This document shows positions 9,565 through 19,479 of a stretch of DNA of 30,000 nt, one piece after another. A model generated the notes under the pieces. That model ran no database searches. It saw only the letters and a list, made by a program, of their open reading frames with translations, and was not told where the DNA came from. The stretch spans positions 40,636,420 to 40,666,419 of the forward strand of contig CM060328.1 of assembly GCA_030674155.1 (NCBI GenBank), read 5' to 3'. Made by a program: the position numbers and the translations under genes. Position 1 is the first letter of the stretch, and every line of letters begins with the position of its first letter. The DNA is from Stramonita haemastoma. Taxonomy: Eukaryota; Mollusca; Gastropoda; Neogastropoda; Muricidae.

Positions 9565-9616
9565 CTTTCACTGTGCCCTTCATTGTGACTACAGAAAAAC
9601 CGAGTAGAATGTTCAG
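9565..9616 (+). other. candidate exon D
   Basis: TTGCTACAG ends at 9564 and GTTCAG|GTAACA is at 9617. No clear relation to A, B or C. Weak. Confidence 0.25.
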
Positions 9617-9677
9617 GTAACAACATATTTTTTTGTTTATGTTTTCAATTGTTCTCCTGTACATTGGTAAACTGGTT

Positions 9678-9701
9678 GGGGGGGGGGGGGGGGGGGGGGG
9701 G
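9678..9701. repeat. poly-G run of 24
   Basis: Uninterrupted G24, in register for a G-quadruplex on the + strand. Its length may be affected by sequencing error. Confidence 0.9.
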
Positions 9702-9968
9702 AGCGTGCAATAGAGGGGTTGAAGATAGATTGTGACATTGTCTTGCTGTAATCCTTGTGGATGTCATCTTTGAAAATGTTAAGTTGTTTTGATATTAAGC
9801 AAATAATGCAATGGTGAATTTTTACAAGGGTGTTAAAAACTAAAAGATCTGTAAAGTACATTCTTAATTCATTGTGTTTCAAAAAATGAAGTGATCAGAT
9901 GAATGTAATGTGTAAAGCAAGTCAGCAAAGAATTTTCAGTGTAGCTTATCATTTGTTATTACTTTCAG

Positions 9969-10075
9969 GTTCTGTGAGGTGAGCTAAATCAAGTGACAAT
10001 GAATGGGCATCGTTGTGGAACGACAGCCATCATGAACATCTTGGTGGAGGAGTGGAATGATCACACTATGTAGAG
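9969..10075 (+). other. candidate exon B5
   Basis: Acceptor TTACTTTCAG ends at 9968 and donor TAGAG|GTAATG is at 10076. An earlier GTGAGC at 9978-9983 is a competing donor. The interior is diverged from the other B copies. Confidence 0.35.
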
Positions 10076-10119
10076 GTAATGTGTGAGATGAAAAAGAAAG
10101 TGGGTTACATAAATATGGA

Positions 10120-10590
10120 AGCATCTTTAAAGAATAACTGTGAATTTTTCAAGTTTCAAAGAAGTGAAAGTGACTCATTTAGGTAATTGATGTACATAGT
10201 GAATCAAAACATGAAATGGTGATGGTTTTGAAGAGTCATTAATGCATTTTGTTACATCATAACATTGAATCATTTTGTTATTTCAATCAATGAATTTAAA
10301 AATAAAGTGAAATTGACCCGTTTAGGTATTTGACCTAATAAAGCAAAATATGGAACAGTGATGTTTTTAAGAGACATGATTTATAATTTTGAAATCATAG
10401 CATTGATTTATTTTGATATTTGAATCAACGAAATTAGTTATAAATAGCAGCAGTATTTCTAAAAGAACAGTTTAAAATTTATTCTGCTTCAATGGAATAA
10501 GAAAAAGTAATCTTTATATTTCAGCAAATAAAGCAATTGACAAAACATGTGACCATGTCTTGAAAACATTGTAATATTTCAGCCAAAGAG
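10120..10590. repeat. degenerate ~150 bp tandem repeat
   Basis: About three diverged copies share GTGAAA(G/T)TGAC, TTTAGGTA(A/T)TTGA, ATGGTGATG-like and CATTGATTTATTTTG-like blocks in the same order, beginning near 10125, 10300 and 10465. It fills the putative intron between B5 and B6. Confidence 0.5.
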
Positions 10591-10636
10591 CCTTCAGTAT
10601 TTTTCCTGTTACTGATGACTACTTACGTGTTTACAG

Positions 10637-10717
10637 GAACTACTGGACTGGAGTCACATGCCAAGGAACACGATGCCATCCAGCATTTCCCCATGTCAGT
10701 GTCCCGAATATGATCAG
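10637..10717 (+). other. candidate exon B6
   Basis: Acceptor GTGTTTACAG ends at 10636, after CTGATGACTACTTACG. Donor GATCAG|GTAGAT is at 10718. It shares GTGCCAAGGAACA-like sequence with B2 (here CATGCCAAGGAACA). Confidence 0.5.
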
Positions 10718-10892
10718 GTAGATATTTGTCTTTGATCTCTCTCTATGATGCAGCATTTATTTGTGCATGTGTCTATGCCAGTCTGTCATCCTCTGCATAT
10801 TCTGTCTTGTTTCCCACATTCTTGTTTTGTTTGTTAGTGTTTCTTTGTCTTTCTGTTCTTCTCTCTAATGTCCGTCACTCTGTCTCCTTCAG

Positions 10893-11047
10893 AGATCTTG
10901 TGTTTTGTTTAGAAAACTGAAGTAATCCATATGATAGGATGAGCATGTCAGCAGAATAGCTGCTGAAGTCCATCATTTGTCATCAGAAGACTGCAGGCTG
11001 CTCTGTTATATAATCTTAAACCTGGGTTAGAAAAAAAACATAAGCAG
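10893..11047 (+). other. candidate exon A5
   Basis: Acceptor TGTCTCCTTCAG ends at 10892 and donor AGCAG|GTATGT is at 11048. The interior ATATGATAGGATGAG and AGCAGAATAGCTGCTG follow the order of the A core. Confidence 0.45.
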
Positions 11048-11048
11048 G

Positions 11049-11469
11049 TATGTAAAATAATGTGTAGTTAATCACTTGAGGAAATTGGAAATCTATGTGG
11101 AGCTGTATTGATCACACTCTACCACTGCCTTCAGTTTATTGGTTTTACAGGCCTTTGAATAAGTGAATGTTTATATACTTTAAATATATTTTATTTGTCA
11201 TGGCTTATGATAAATAACATTGCTAAGCTGTATCAGGTATGCAGTTGTTTATTCATTAAAACATTTTTTTTATTTTTTGAAAAAAATACATATGATGCCA
11301 AGAACCAGAAGACTTCATTTCAATATTTAGGAGCCATAGGCTCAGGAATTAGCTCAAGTTTTCAGAAAATGATTTATTGGTTATGCAGTAAATCATGAAT
11401 GTTGTAACAACAATGCTGCTTTACTTGCGGATGTCAATCAAGATTAGGGAGTGTGTTGATGTTATTGTT
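11049..11469. other. no gene seen
   Basis: AT-rich sequence, probably intron or spacer. No supported gene. Confidence 0.45.
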
Positions 11470-11745
11470 TGGGAAGGGGGTGGGTAGCTTAGTGTCAGGA
11501 TTGTTGAGCTCATGATCTGATGGCCAGAGTTTAAGCCTTTACTTGGATGTCTGATTAAAGGGATTTTTACCTGGAGATAACATCGATACCAACTTTATTC
11601 CCCGTAAGTCCTTAAGCATCATGTAGGCTGCAAATGCACACAAAATATCTTGTGCACACGTTAAAACTTGCCCCACCTTTTGGAAAATAGGCCATTGAGT
11701 GGGTGAGGAATGGATTTAAAAATTCTTAGAATGCATGTCCACTTC
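11470..11745 (+). mobile_element. degenerate tRNA-SINE, family 1
   Basis: An old copy of the 14216 element. GGGTAGCTTAGTGTCAGGA stands at the A box and CCAGAGTTTAAGCC at the B box. Then come GATTTTTACCTGGAGATAAC, AAGTCCTTAAGCATCATG, ATCTTGTGCACACGTTAAA and TAGGCCATTGAGTGGG. The 3' tail is lost. It is heavily mutated and almost certainly inactive. Confidence 0.75.
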
Positions 11746-12656
11746 TGTTGTGTTTAGAAATCATCTCCTAAGTCAGAATGTGGCTACTTAAATGGTGAGC
11801 AAACGGTCGCACATGCAAAGTCTTGGCATTGACCAACCTTGGAGCTCTAGCATTGGAATGAAAATGTCATTTTAAGCAAAGCATGAACTACACCAATTGC
11901 AGAGGTCACCTAAAAATAGAGAAAAAAGTTGTGGCTGAGTTTGTGAATTGCAGTGTACTATATTGTATTTACTTGCAGGAAGCAGGATCAAGATTACATC
12001 TGGACAAACTCCAGGTTAAAAAGAAACCTTTTTGTCTTGTACATAGATTTCTTTTATGTACAAAGCTGTATAGTCTCTATGTGAAATAATATTTTCTTGA
12101 ATACATTGCAAGTATAGATCTTTCCCTCCCTTTCAATGAGTAAATTTTTAAAAAATGCTTTGCAAAAGAAAATGGAGATTGCTTTTTTTGTAGGTGGGAA
12201 TGTCAAGTGTACATTGTCAAATTAATCAATCAGCAGAAAGATCAAAATAATACTTCTCTTGCATAAAAGGCCAGTGCCTCACATTACACCATCAGTGTGC
12301 TACCTTATCCATAGCGTTTTAAAATTCTGTCAAATGAGTTCTTTAAAAAAAAAAGGATTTAAAGTGAGGAGATTGTTTTCTGCAGGTGAGGAATTTTGTC
12401 TCCATTTTCACAGTGATAAAGCAACAAAAAATAAAGCAATTTACTGCATTTAAATCCGACAATAAAATTGAAAATACAAATATTTGATTATGAGAAAAAA
12501 AACCAACTAATTCATATATATAGTCTGTAATTTTGAATGCTAGAAGACAATGCCTTAAGAGTAATATTAATTCACAGATGTGCATGTAAACATCTAAAAG
12601 TGTTTGAATCAAACTGTTGTAGTCTCTGAGCTTATCGAAGCTACTTATGCTTTCAG
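11746..12656. other. mostly featureless; one tiny candidate exon
   Basis: A 36-nt segment at 11979-12014 is bounded by ACTTGCAG and CTCCAG|GTTAAA and could be a microexon, though the donor is weak. The remainder to 12656 is AT-rich with A-runs and no supported gene. Confidence 0.35.
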
Positions 12657-12721
12657 GAGCTGTGGAGCCAGAATCTAGTGCCCAAGAATCTGCTGTGGAC
12701 AAGTCACCTGGGACTGAACAG
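12657..12721 (+). other. candidate exon B7
   Basis: Acceptor ATGCTTTCAG ends at 12656 and donor AACAG|GTATGG is at 12722. GAGCCAGAATCTAGTGCC matches the start of B3 and GTGCCCAAGAA matches B2 and B6. One frame is open through it (AVEPESSAQESAVDKSPGTE), which is unusual among the B copies. Confidence 0.5.
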
Positions 12722-13590
12722 GTATGGTTTGATTTTCTCTTCTCTGTACTGTACTTGTTTCACAGGTCAGCTGTTAATCTTGCTTTTGTGAGGAATGCCT
12801 TTAATACGAAATTTCTTAAAATTCATAAAGTTTTGATCAGTAGTGATTGCATTCTTTAAAAAAAAATTGTTAGAGCGTAAGTGTTAAAATGCCATCATCT
12901 GTACTGCAGTCAGAATGTACATGATACCTCACCTCTCAAAACTGTTATACCCGAAACAAAAATGCTATCTATTCCAAGATATATCATACTCGGGACTCAT
13001 GCACAGTGAATTAACAGTCGTTTGGTAGGTACTGGCAGCCCTTCTTTAAGCCTATGGGAAAGTAGCACTGAGTGGGAAAATGCATGTTTTTGACAGGCCA
13101 GATCTTGGAAACTATACTATCAAAAGAATGGGCATAAAAATTATGAAAAAATAAACATTGATGTTTACTAATGTGCTCTAGATTGTTTGTTTGTGTTTGC
13201 ATGCCATGGTTTGACAACAAAACAATTCCAAACACATCAACTCGTGCACAAAAATCGAAGTGTGATCTTGGCTCGATGTACTGCCAGCTGCCATATGCCG
13301 AGCGAGCGAATTGGTGTGTATAGGAAATTGCTACATACGATGTGCTTATTGCTCTGCATCAACTTCAAAATAGGTCATAACAGAAGAGCATGCTTCCAGC
13401 TTTAATTGGGTATAATTTTGAAGTGGATACAAAAAGCTGAAATTGGTTAAAAATTGGAAGTTTAAAGACGCTTAGCGTGATTTGCGGTTCGCCCATTTTC
13501 GGTCCAAAATATGAAATATCAGACAAAGTAAACATAGACATTAGTTGTGCATTTGAAAGGCCAGTCTTTGCTGAATCCAATGGTATATCA
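12722..13590. other. no gene seen
   Basis: AT-rich at first, then about 13060-13480 with higher complexity but no recognised element. The small ORFs on both strands have no family resemblance. Confidence 0.4.
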
Positions 13591-13595
13591 AGCTC

Positions 13596-13788
13596 TATGA
13601 TTGGTTCAATGCAATTTGTCCGCCGGCCAATCAAAGTGAAGGTGTCATCAAACCATATTTACACCATCTTAGGCAAAACAAAAATGGCGGAACATAGAAA
13701 AGAAACGATGCCAACCGAGTCAAATACGTTAAATGTCACGGAATTACAGGACAAACTTGGCAAGTTAATGCATGAAATATCAAGCTAA
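13596..13788 (+). promoter_or_regulatory. possible promoter plus 34-codon 5' ORF
   Basis: An ATTGG (13600-13604) and a CCAAT within GGCCAATCA (13627-13631) form inverted CCAAT boxes 22 bp apart. About 53 bp further on, AAAATGGCGGA holds an ATG at 13684 in good context that also resembles a YY1-type promoter motif. The ORF 13684-13788 begins MAEHRKETMP and ends TAA. A GC-type donor, TTGG|CAAGT-like, lies at 13758-13766 inside it. It could be the first exon of a + strand gene or chance. No TATA box is evident. Confidence 0.25.
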
Positions 13789-14215
13789 GACCTGTATTAG
13801 ACAAATCCATAGCTTCATCTTACTGAGTATTAGCAAAATTATTATCAATTTGGTTTGTAAGACACTCGCTAATGTCAGACACCATCTGGTGAAGTTTGAC
13901 TTGTACATTGTTCATTTTGAAGCGATCGTTATTTTTTTAAAATGGGAAACTGATGCAAATAGACACCAGGTATTGGCATATCTATCATTATTTTATTGAT
14001 CTCAGAGCTGGTTTTTTAATCAATTCCATGATTGAACAGAAAATTGCCTTTAAAAACATCTTTGAGAGATAGTTATCAAAACGGAAGTTGGCTCCGCGCG
14101 CACATGCCGGTCAACAGCACAGATGGAAAGCAGACTAGGCTATTGAGACAACGTATTGTAGGCCTAGTTTTTATAACATGTTTAGAACTTCAAATTAGCA
14201 ATAAGCTTTTTAAAA
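13789..14215. other. no gene seen
   Basis: AT-rich spacer up to the SINE. No supported gene. Confidence 0.45.
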
Positions 14216-14580
14216 TGGGGACGGGATAGCCTAGTGGTTAGAACATTGTGCTCACAATTTGACAACCCGAGTTTGATTCCCGGTCGAGGGGATTTTTCCT
14301 CTGGAAATAACATCAGTGCGGACTCGACACTCCCCAAAAGTCTTTTGGATGAGACTTTAAATCGAAGCCCTGTGTGTGTGAACGCACGCAGAACATCTTG
14401 GCACACATTAAATCCTGTTCCGCTTTTCGTAAGAATAAGCCATCGTGTGCCAGTGGGAACAGATATTTACAAAACTGCATACACACGGGGACTGGATGTA
14501 AAAAAGCACAAGAGTGCTTATTCCATTATCCTCGATATAAAAGAATAAATCCAATCAATCAATCAATCGAATCAATCCAC
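14216..14580 (+). mobile_element. tRNA-derived SINE, family 1, full length
   Basis: Best-preserved copy in the window. A box TAGCCTAGTGGTTA is at 14227-14240 and B box GAGTTTGATTCCC is at 14269-14281. The body has GGATGAGACTTTAAATCGA, TTCCGCTTTTCGTAAGAA and AAAACTGCATACACACGGGG. The 3' end is TTATCCTCGATATAAAAGAA followed by (AATC)n repeats. The tail runs straight into the long CT microsatellite, a common place for tail expansion. Confidence 0.9.
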
Positions 14581-14585
14581 TCAAT

Positions 14586-14901
<316 letters not shown>

Positions 14902-15085
14902 CTGTGTGCAAACACACAGAGAACATCTTGTGCACACATTACCCATTCCGCTTTTTGGAAGTGTAGGCCATTGTGTGCCGGTTGGAATCTGACAAAATTG
15001 ACAAAACTATACACACGGGGACTGGATGTAAAAAAAGCACATGATTGCTTATTCCATTACCCTTGAAATAAAAGAATGAAATAAG
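14902..15085 (+). mobile_element. tRNA-SINE family 1, 5'-truncated
   Basis: Begins at CTGTGTGCAAACACACAGAG, equivalent to about 14370 in the full copy, and continues collinearly to TTGCTTATTCCATTACCC and AAATAAAAGAATGAAATAAG. The tRNA head is absent. Confidence 0.85.
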
Positions 15086-15097
15086 TACTTAAAACTT

Positions 15098-15207
15098 TTT
15101 CACTTACTCACTCTCTCACTCTCATACTTGCACACTTGCACACCCTCACACTCTTTTCTCTCTCTCACTCTCACTCTCACTCACACCCACCCACCCACCC
15201 ACACCCA

Positions 15208-15258
<51 letters not shown>
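15098..15258. repeat. (ACTC)n, (CT)n and (CA)n tracts
   Basis: Tetranucleotide ACTC remnants, then CTCACT, then CCCA and about 25 CA units ending at 15252-15258. Confidence 0.95.
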
Positions 15259-15260
<2 letters not shown>

Positions 15261-15384
15261 CACTTCATTTTTGTTGTCTTGCTACTTGCCATGATGAACT
15301 GTTGATTAAGTTTAGCTAATGAAAGTTTCTTAAAACTCCATGTAAGCAAACCAGAGCCCTTAGAATGTTTCTTTTTATCTCCAG

Positions 15385-15510
15385 AAGGAGGAGGACATCA
15401 CCAGGCTTCAAGGACACCACAGTGCATCAGGAGGATTCTTTGTCATCACCAAGGACATTTCAGTGATGTGGACGCCTTCAGTCACCAAGAATACTCCTAT
15501 CACATCCTAG
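15385..15510 (+). other. candidate 3' exon with open frame
   Basis: A pyrimidine tract and ATCTCCAG end at 15384. The first frame is open for 41 codons to TAG at 15508-15510, starting KEEDITRLQGHHSASGGFF. There is no known domain. It is in the same orientation as the exon ladder and could be its last exon. Downstream, GTGCAAAATCTCCAAT (about 15510) and GTGCAAAAGCTCCAAT (about 15615) form a ~106 bp degenerate tandem pair. No clear AATAAA follows. Confidence 0.3.
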
Positions 15511-15736
15511 TGCAAAATCTCCAATTTTTTTGTGGATTCTGACACCAGACTTGCTAAGTGAATTGTGCAAAACCTGGGGAAAAACAGCTACATGAAACAT
15601 GAGTGGTGTGTATGTGCAAAAGCTCCAATACTTTGTGGAACATAAGAGGACTATTTGCAAAGTGAGTCAATATAAAATAGCATCCCCACCTTCTGGAAAT
15701 TCTGTGCCAGGAATGTCCACTTTTCTATAATACTCT
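15511..15736. other. degenerate ~106-bp tandem pair, no gene
   Basis: GTGCAAAA(T/G)CTCCAAT and a following TTTGTGGA block occur twice. Nothing else is seen. Confidence 0.4.
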
Positions 15737-15940
15737 ATTTTTTTTTTGCTGTCTCATCTTCTGTGACGTCCCAGTCCTGCTGTTCCCATGCTGCTCATTT
15801 CAATCTGCCCGACAGCCATACCCAGATTCGTTGTCTCATACTCAGGGTTGAAAAATCCCTATGACTTATATGGGATTCAAACCCGCCACCTAGTGGCCAC
15901 AAATCCAAGGCGCTATCCACTGCACTATGGTGGCTGGTTG
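15737..15940 (-). mobile_element. tRNA-derived SINE, family 2, complete with target-site duplication
   Basis: Read on the - strand: A box-like ATAGTGCAGTGGATAGCGCC, then B box GCGGGTTTGAATCCC (complement of 15873-15887), a short body including ATAGGGATTTTTCAACCC and GAATCTGGGTATGGCTGTCG, and ending GAAGATGAGACAGC plus an A-tail (T run 15737-15747 on +). TCTATAATACTCT (15724-15736) and TCTATCTTACTCT (15941-15953) flank it and match at 11 of 13 positions, a likely target-site duplication. The total length of about 204 bp is in the normal SINE range. Confidence 0.85.
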
Positions 15941-16089
15941 TCTATCTTACTCTTTTGTTTCTGTCTTTCTCCTTACCTTTCTATCATCTCTTGCTTATTT
16001 TCTGCCTTCACAGTCCATTCTCCTGCCTCTTTTTCAAGCGTATCTTTTAAACAATTTTCTGTTATCATTATATGACATTTTGCCTGTGT

Positions 16090-16500
16090 TATTTGTTTGT
16101 TCTGGTGACCAGGTAGTGATACTTAGACACTGGGATGGGCACAGGATACCCATTCTGCAGTGGTATTTGTCCATGTGGCTTTTTACGTATATTTTTGTAC
16201 TTTAATACGTTTGTTATCCTTCTTTACATATTTCTTTGTTGTTGTAATCTGGGAATGATAAATTAAGCGGAATGGCTGGCATCTTCAGCACAACCTGGTT
16301 TATTAGCTTAAGAAGTGAAATGATTTAGGTATCGTCATTTTTCAGATGGACGGTGTTAGATGTTTGAAAGTATTAGGAGGTGTTGGTTTTGAACCTGAAG
16401 GCGAAAGTTACTGGAGCCACTGAAACTGAATAAGGTGACAGCCATAGTATGGCTTTCGTGGTCAGTAGGGCTATAAACAATATGGTGTGGTATGGTATCA
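16090..16500 (+). repeat. dispersed repeat W, copy 1
   Basis: Collinear with 23866-24208: CTTAGACACTGGGATGGG, TTTTGTACTTTAA, GTAATCTGGGAATGATAAAT, GATGGACGGTGTTAGATG, GTTACTGGAGCCACTGAAAC, GGTGACAGCC, TGGCTTTCGTGGTCAGTAGG and GGGCTATAAACAATATGG, then GTATGG repeats. No coding frame or Pol III boxes are obvious. Probably a non-autonomous transposable element. Confidence 0.7.
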
Positions 16501-16668
16501 TTTTTCAGATGGACGGTGTTAGATATTTGAAAGTGTGGGGAGGGATTGGGTTTTGCGCCTGAAGGTGAAAGTTTCTGCAGCCACTGAAACTGAATGAGGT
16601 GACAGCCCTGGTATGGCTTTTGTGGTTGGTAGGGCTATAGACAATATAGTATGGTATGGTATGTGATT
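16499..16668 (+). repeat. repeat W, second tandem partial copy
   Basis: Starts again at CATTTTTCAGATGGACGGTG and repeats the 3' ~165 bp of copy 1 through GGGCTATAGACAATATAG and TATGG repeats, giving a local tandem duplication. Confidence 0.75.
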
Positions 16669-17347
16669 CATGCACAACCTAGGTAAAAGAGGTACAGGAA
16701 GTGTGTGGGGTGTTTCTGTCTTGTGGAGTTGGTAATTTTAGAGAAGATTTTTCTTTATCAAGCTTTTACTATTAAAAAAAAAAAAGAATAATAGAATCAC
16801 TTTATTTGTGAAGAAATTCTTGACCTGAGAAGCTTCTCAATGTTTGCAAGACAGTAATTTTTTCAAAAGATGAAATGTAGTCATTTTAACCCAAACTGTA
16901 GATGATAAGTAATTGGCAGAATTTGATCAAGGTTTTGAATTTAGTTTTGGGAGTTTTTTCTTTGTTTAATTTTTTGTTTTTAAACGTGTTAGCATTACTT
17001 ATGTGTCATGTTTAGTGCATTTTACTGCAGACTCCCTAAAGATCCTTTTTCATGATGTTTCACCAGACACCATTTTTAACTTGTTGAGAGAAATGGACTT
17101 TTTCTGTCTGACATGAGTGAAAGTGGTATAGTCAGTCACTAAGACCAAGGTTGTTTTAAGGAATCTGGTTTTGGTTTGATTTCATTTTATGTGTGATCGA
17201 TGTGGTTTTCCTCACAATGCGGTGCCCTCCCTGAGCTAACTGTTATGGTTGACCAGGGCGTCCATACATGGAAGGACTGTAGAGTTGGTTTTATACCCCA
17301 TTTTAATCTATATATATAGTTGCACACTTTTAATCTGAATTTTAAAT
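16669..17347. other. no gene seen
   Basis: AT-rich spacer with no recognised element. Confidence 0.4.
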
Positions 17348-17408
17348 TTGACAAGGTGACCGGCTTGATATGGCCTGTGAGGTCAGCGGGGCTATAAACA
17401 ACATGATC
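17348..17408 (+). repeat. repeat W, 3' fragment
   Basis: GACAAGGTGACCGGCTTGAT, TGGCCTGTGAGGTCAGCGGG and GCTATAAACAACATG match the last 60 bp of W. Confidence 0.6.
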
Positions 17409-17439
17409 GAATTGGAGAATTTTTGCTATTTGTATTTTT

Positions 17440-17835
17440 ATTCTTTTATTTCAAGGATAATGTAAAAAGCACTTCAGCATTTTTTTTTTTACATCCAGTC
17501 CCCGTGTGTACTTAGTTTTGTAAACTTTGCCTTCCATTCACTCTGACACACAATTGCCGACTCTTAATGTGTGTATGCACACGTGTGTGTGCGTACATTC
17601 AAATTTGTTAAAACTAGTAATTGTTATTGGATGCTTGAGTAAGAATAGGTCAAAAGCGAGTGCTTTTTGTTTTTGCAAGATATAGCACTATAAAAATTCC
17701 ATGTATTATTATTATTTGTTTTACTTTTATTATTATTATCACTCTTCTGATCAGCAGAACAGGCTTTGTGTACACAAGATATCAGCATGCGTTCACACAC
17801 GGGACCACAGTTTATAGTCTCATCCGAAGTAAGGT
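17440..17835 (-). mobile_element. antisense tRNA-SINE family 1, interrupted
   Basis: The 3' part (17440-17560) is the reverse complement of the CGATATAAAAGAAT / CCCCGTGTGT end. The central body is at about 17757-17835, where the - strand reads CTTCGGATGAGACTATAAAC, GTGGTCCCGTGTGTGAACGC and ATCTTGTGTACACAAAGCC. Between them lies unrelated ATT-rich sequence (about 17600-17750). Consequently the first ~35 codons of the ORF starting at 17766 are antisense SINE, not LINE protein. Confidence 0.75.
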
Positions 17836-17888
17836 GGTCTGCAAGGGATGTGTGTGAAAGGGGTATTTTGTGGAAGAGGGAAGAGTAC

Positions 17889-17916
17889 ATTCAATTTTAT
17901 AGGAGAGGTGTTCACC
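17889..17916 (+). repeat. probable 5' target-site duplication of the + strand LINE
   Basis: ATTCAATTTTATAGGAGAGG plus TGTTCACC recurs just after the LINE tail as CATTTTATAGGAGAGG plus CATTCAC (19495-19517). Confidence 0.55.
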
Positions 17917-19474
17917 AAGACAAAGACCCACCAATACCAAGGTGTGAAGTAAACACAGCTATTAAACAATTGAAGAAAGGGAAGTCCCCTGGAATCAATA
18001 ATATCCCAGCTGAACTCATAAAAAATGGAGGGAATGAAACAGCAAGGCGATTCACAGAACTTTGTCAGGAGATTTATGACACCAAAGAATGGCCAAAAGA
18101 ATGGACACTGTCTCTTGTAATACCCCTGCCAAAGAAAGGAAACCTCAAGCAATGCCAGAACTACAGAACCATCAGTCTCGTAAGCCATCCTAGCAAGATC
18201 ATGCTGCAGGTAGTCCTCAACAGACTGAAAAAGCAAGCGGAAAAACTCCTGGCAGAAGAACAAGCGGGCTTTAGACCAAAACGCAGCACAATGGAACAAA
18301 TTTTCAATCTGAGAATTCTGATAGAGAAGCATCTCCAACACCAAAAAGGCTTGTACCACAATTTCATAGACTTCAAAAAGGCCTTTGACAGGGTATGACA
18401 TGATGCCTCTGGCAAGTACTCGGGCACTTCAACATTGACAACTGCCTAATTGAAGTCATCAAGGCACTGTACGAGAACGCAAGAAGTGCAGTTTTCATGA
18501 ACAGTCACGCGGGCGAGTTCTTCAAAACCACGGTTGGGGTCCGCCAGGGCTGCTTTCTCTCACCTGTACTCTTCAACCTCTTCCTCGAAAACATCATGAC
18601 AGAGACACTGCAAAACCACCACACCTCCATCTCCATTGGTGGAAGACCCCTTTGCAACCTCAGATTTGCAGATGACATTGACCTCATGGGCAGCAGCAAA
18701 CAAGAACTGCAAATCCTCACAGACAGTCTAACAGATCGAGCGAGCGCATACGGCATGGAGGTCAGTACAGAGAAATCAAAGATCATGGTTAACAGTGCAA
18801 GTAATGACATCACAGAAATAAAGATGAATGGAGAAATACTAGAAGAGGTGAGCCAATTCAAATACTTAGGCTCCATCCTAACAAAAGATGGCACATCAAA
18901 CAATGAAGTGAAAGCACGCATTGCAACAGCAACATCTGCTTTAGTCAGACTTGAGAGGATCATCAGAAGCAACAACATCAGCTTCTGCACCAAATACCAC
19001 CTCTACAAATTCCTCGTGATATCTATCCTATATGGCTGTGAATCATGGACACAGCAGAGTTAGGAGAATCAAAGAATCCAAGCATTTGAGAACAAGTGCC
19101 ACAGAAGACTCCTCAAAATATCATACAAAGAACACAAGACCAATAACTATGTGAAAGAAGAAATCAAAAAGCGTGTGGGCCCCCAAGAACCTTTGCTCTC
19201 CACCATAAAGAGGAGAAAGCTGAAGTGGTTTGGTCACACCACAAGACACAACACCCTAGCAGAAACCATCCTGCAAGGAACAGTCAAGGGCAAGAGAAGA
19301 AGAGGCCGCCAAAAGAAATCATGGGTTGACAACATCAAAGACTGGACCGCCCAACCCTGCAACACCTCCGACTAGCCACACAGGATTGTGAAGCATGGAA
19401 AAAGATCTCTGTTGCGTCTTCTCTCATGTCCCCCCTACGTCCTTTGGGACATGGGACTAAGTGAGTGAGTGAGT
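17917..19474 (+). pseudogene. 5'-truncated non-LTR retrotransposon, reverse transcriptase relic
   Basis: The product would be LINE reverse transcriptase, which copies element RNA at a nicked chromosomal site. RT blocks appear in order: KKGKSPGINNIPAEL (about 17975), EEQAGFRPKRST (about 18256), FIDFKKAFDRV (about 18364), GVRQGCFLSPVLF (18536), catalytic FADD (18665-18676), and EEVSQFKYLGSIL. The C-terminal region has RRKLKWFGHTTRH and GRQKKSWVDNIKDW. Breaks: TGG to TGA right after AFDRV with a 1-base shift by about 18410, TAG at 19061-19063, and a shift near 19350 beyond which the frame continues to TGA at 19462. The endonuclease part is missing. The tail is (GTGA)n at 19459-19474. RTE-like by tail style and C-terminus, but the clade is not certain. 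Confidence 0.9.
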
Positions 19475-19479
19475 GTTCA

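Larger units (their letters stand above)
5450..11050 (+). repeat. tandem array of a ~1.1-1.2 kb three-exon module
   Basis: Three classes of exon-like segment (A, B, C) recur in order. A lies at about 5848, 7022, 8160, 9361 and 10893. B lies at 5473, 6365, 7597, 8516, 9969 and 10637. C lies at 6791, 7873, 8809 and 8988. A copies share TTTCATGTTGAAAAT and a GA(T/C)AGAATCAG...GACAGAGCTGCTG core. B copies share the upstream intron end TGACTGATGATGACTTACTG plus TTTCAG, and a GTGCCAAGGAACA-like core. C copies share AGCTGTGGTCATG and a GATAAGTAAGT-like 3' edge. Spacing of A copies is 1174, 1138 and about 1200 bp. I read this as repeated tandem duplication of an exon-intron block, since diverged. Assignments were made by eye. 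Confidence 0.6.

Noticed and set aside
13365..13634. 89-codon antisense ORF
   Set aside because: No recognisable domain, and the opposite strand is equally open across 13477-13788. Not supported.
14227..14281. Genuine tRNA gene
   Set aside because: A and B boxes are present, but the sequence does not fold into a clear acceptor or anticodon arm and continues into a SINE body. The same applies to the heads at 2860, 15870, 25740 and 27690.
17820..18401. 193-codon antisense ORF
   Set aside because: A shadow of the + strand RT frame, which has clear RT motifs in order.
18505..18993. 162-codon antisense ORF
   Set aside because: Shadow of the GVRQG-FADD part of the + strand RT.
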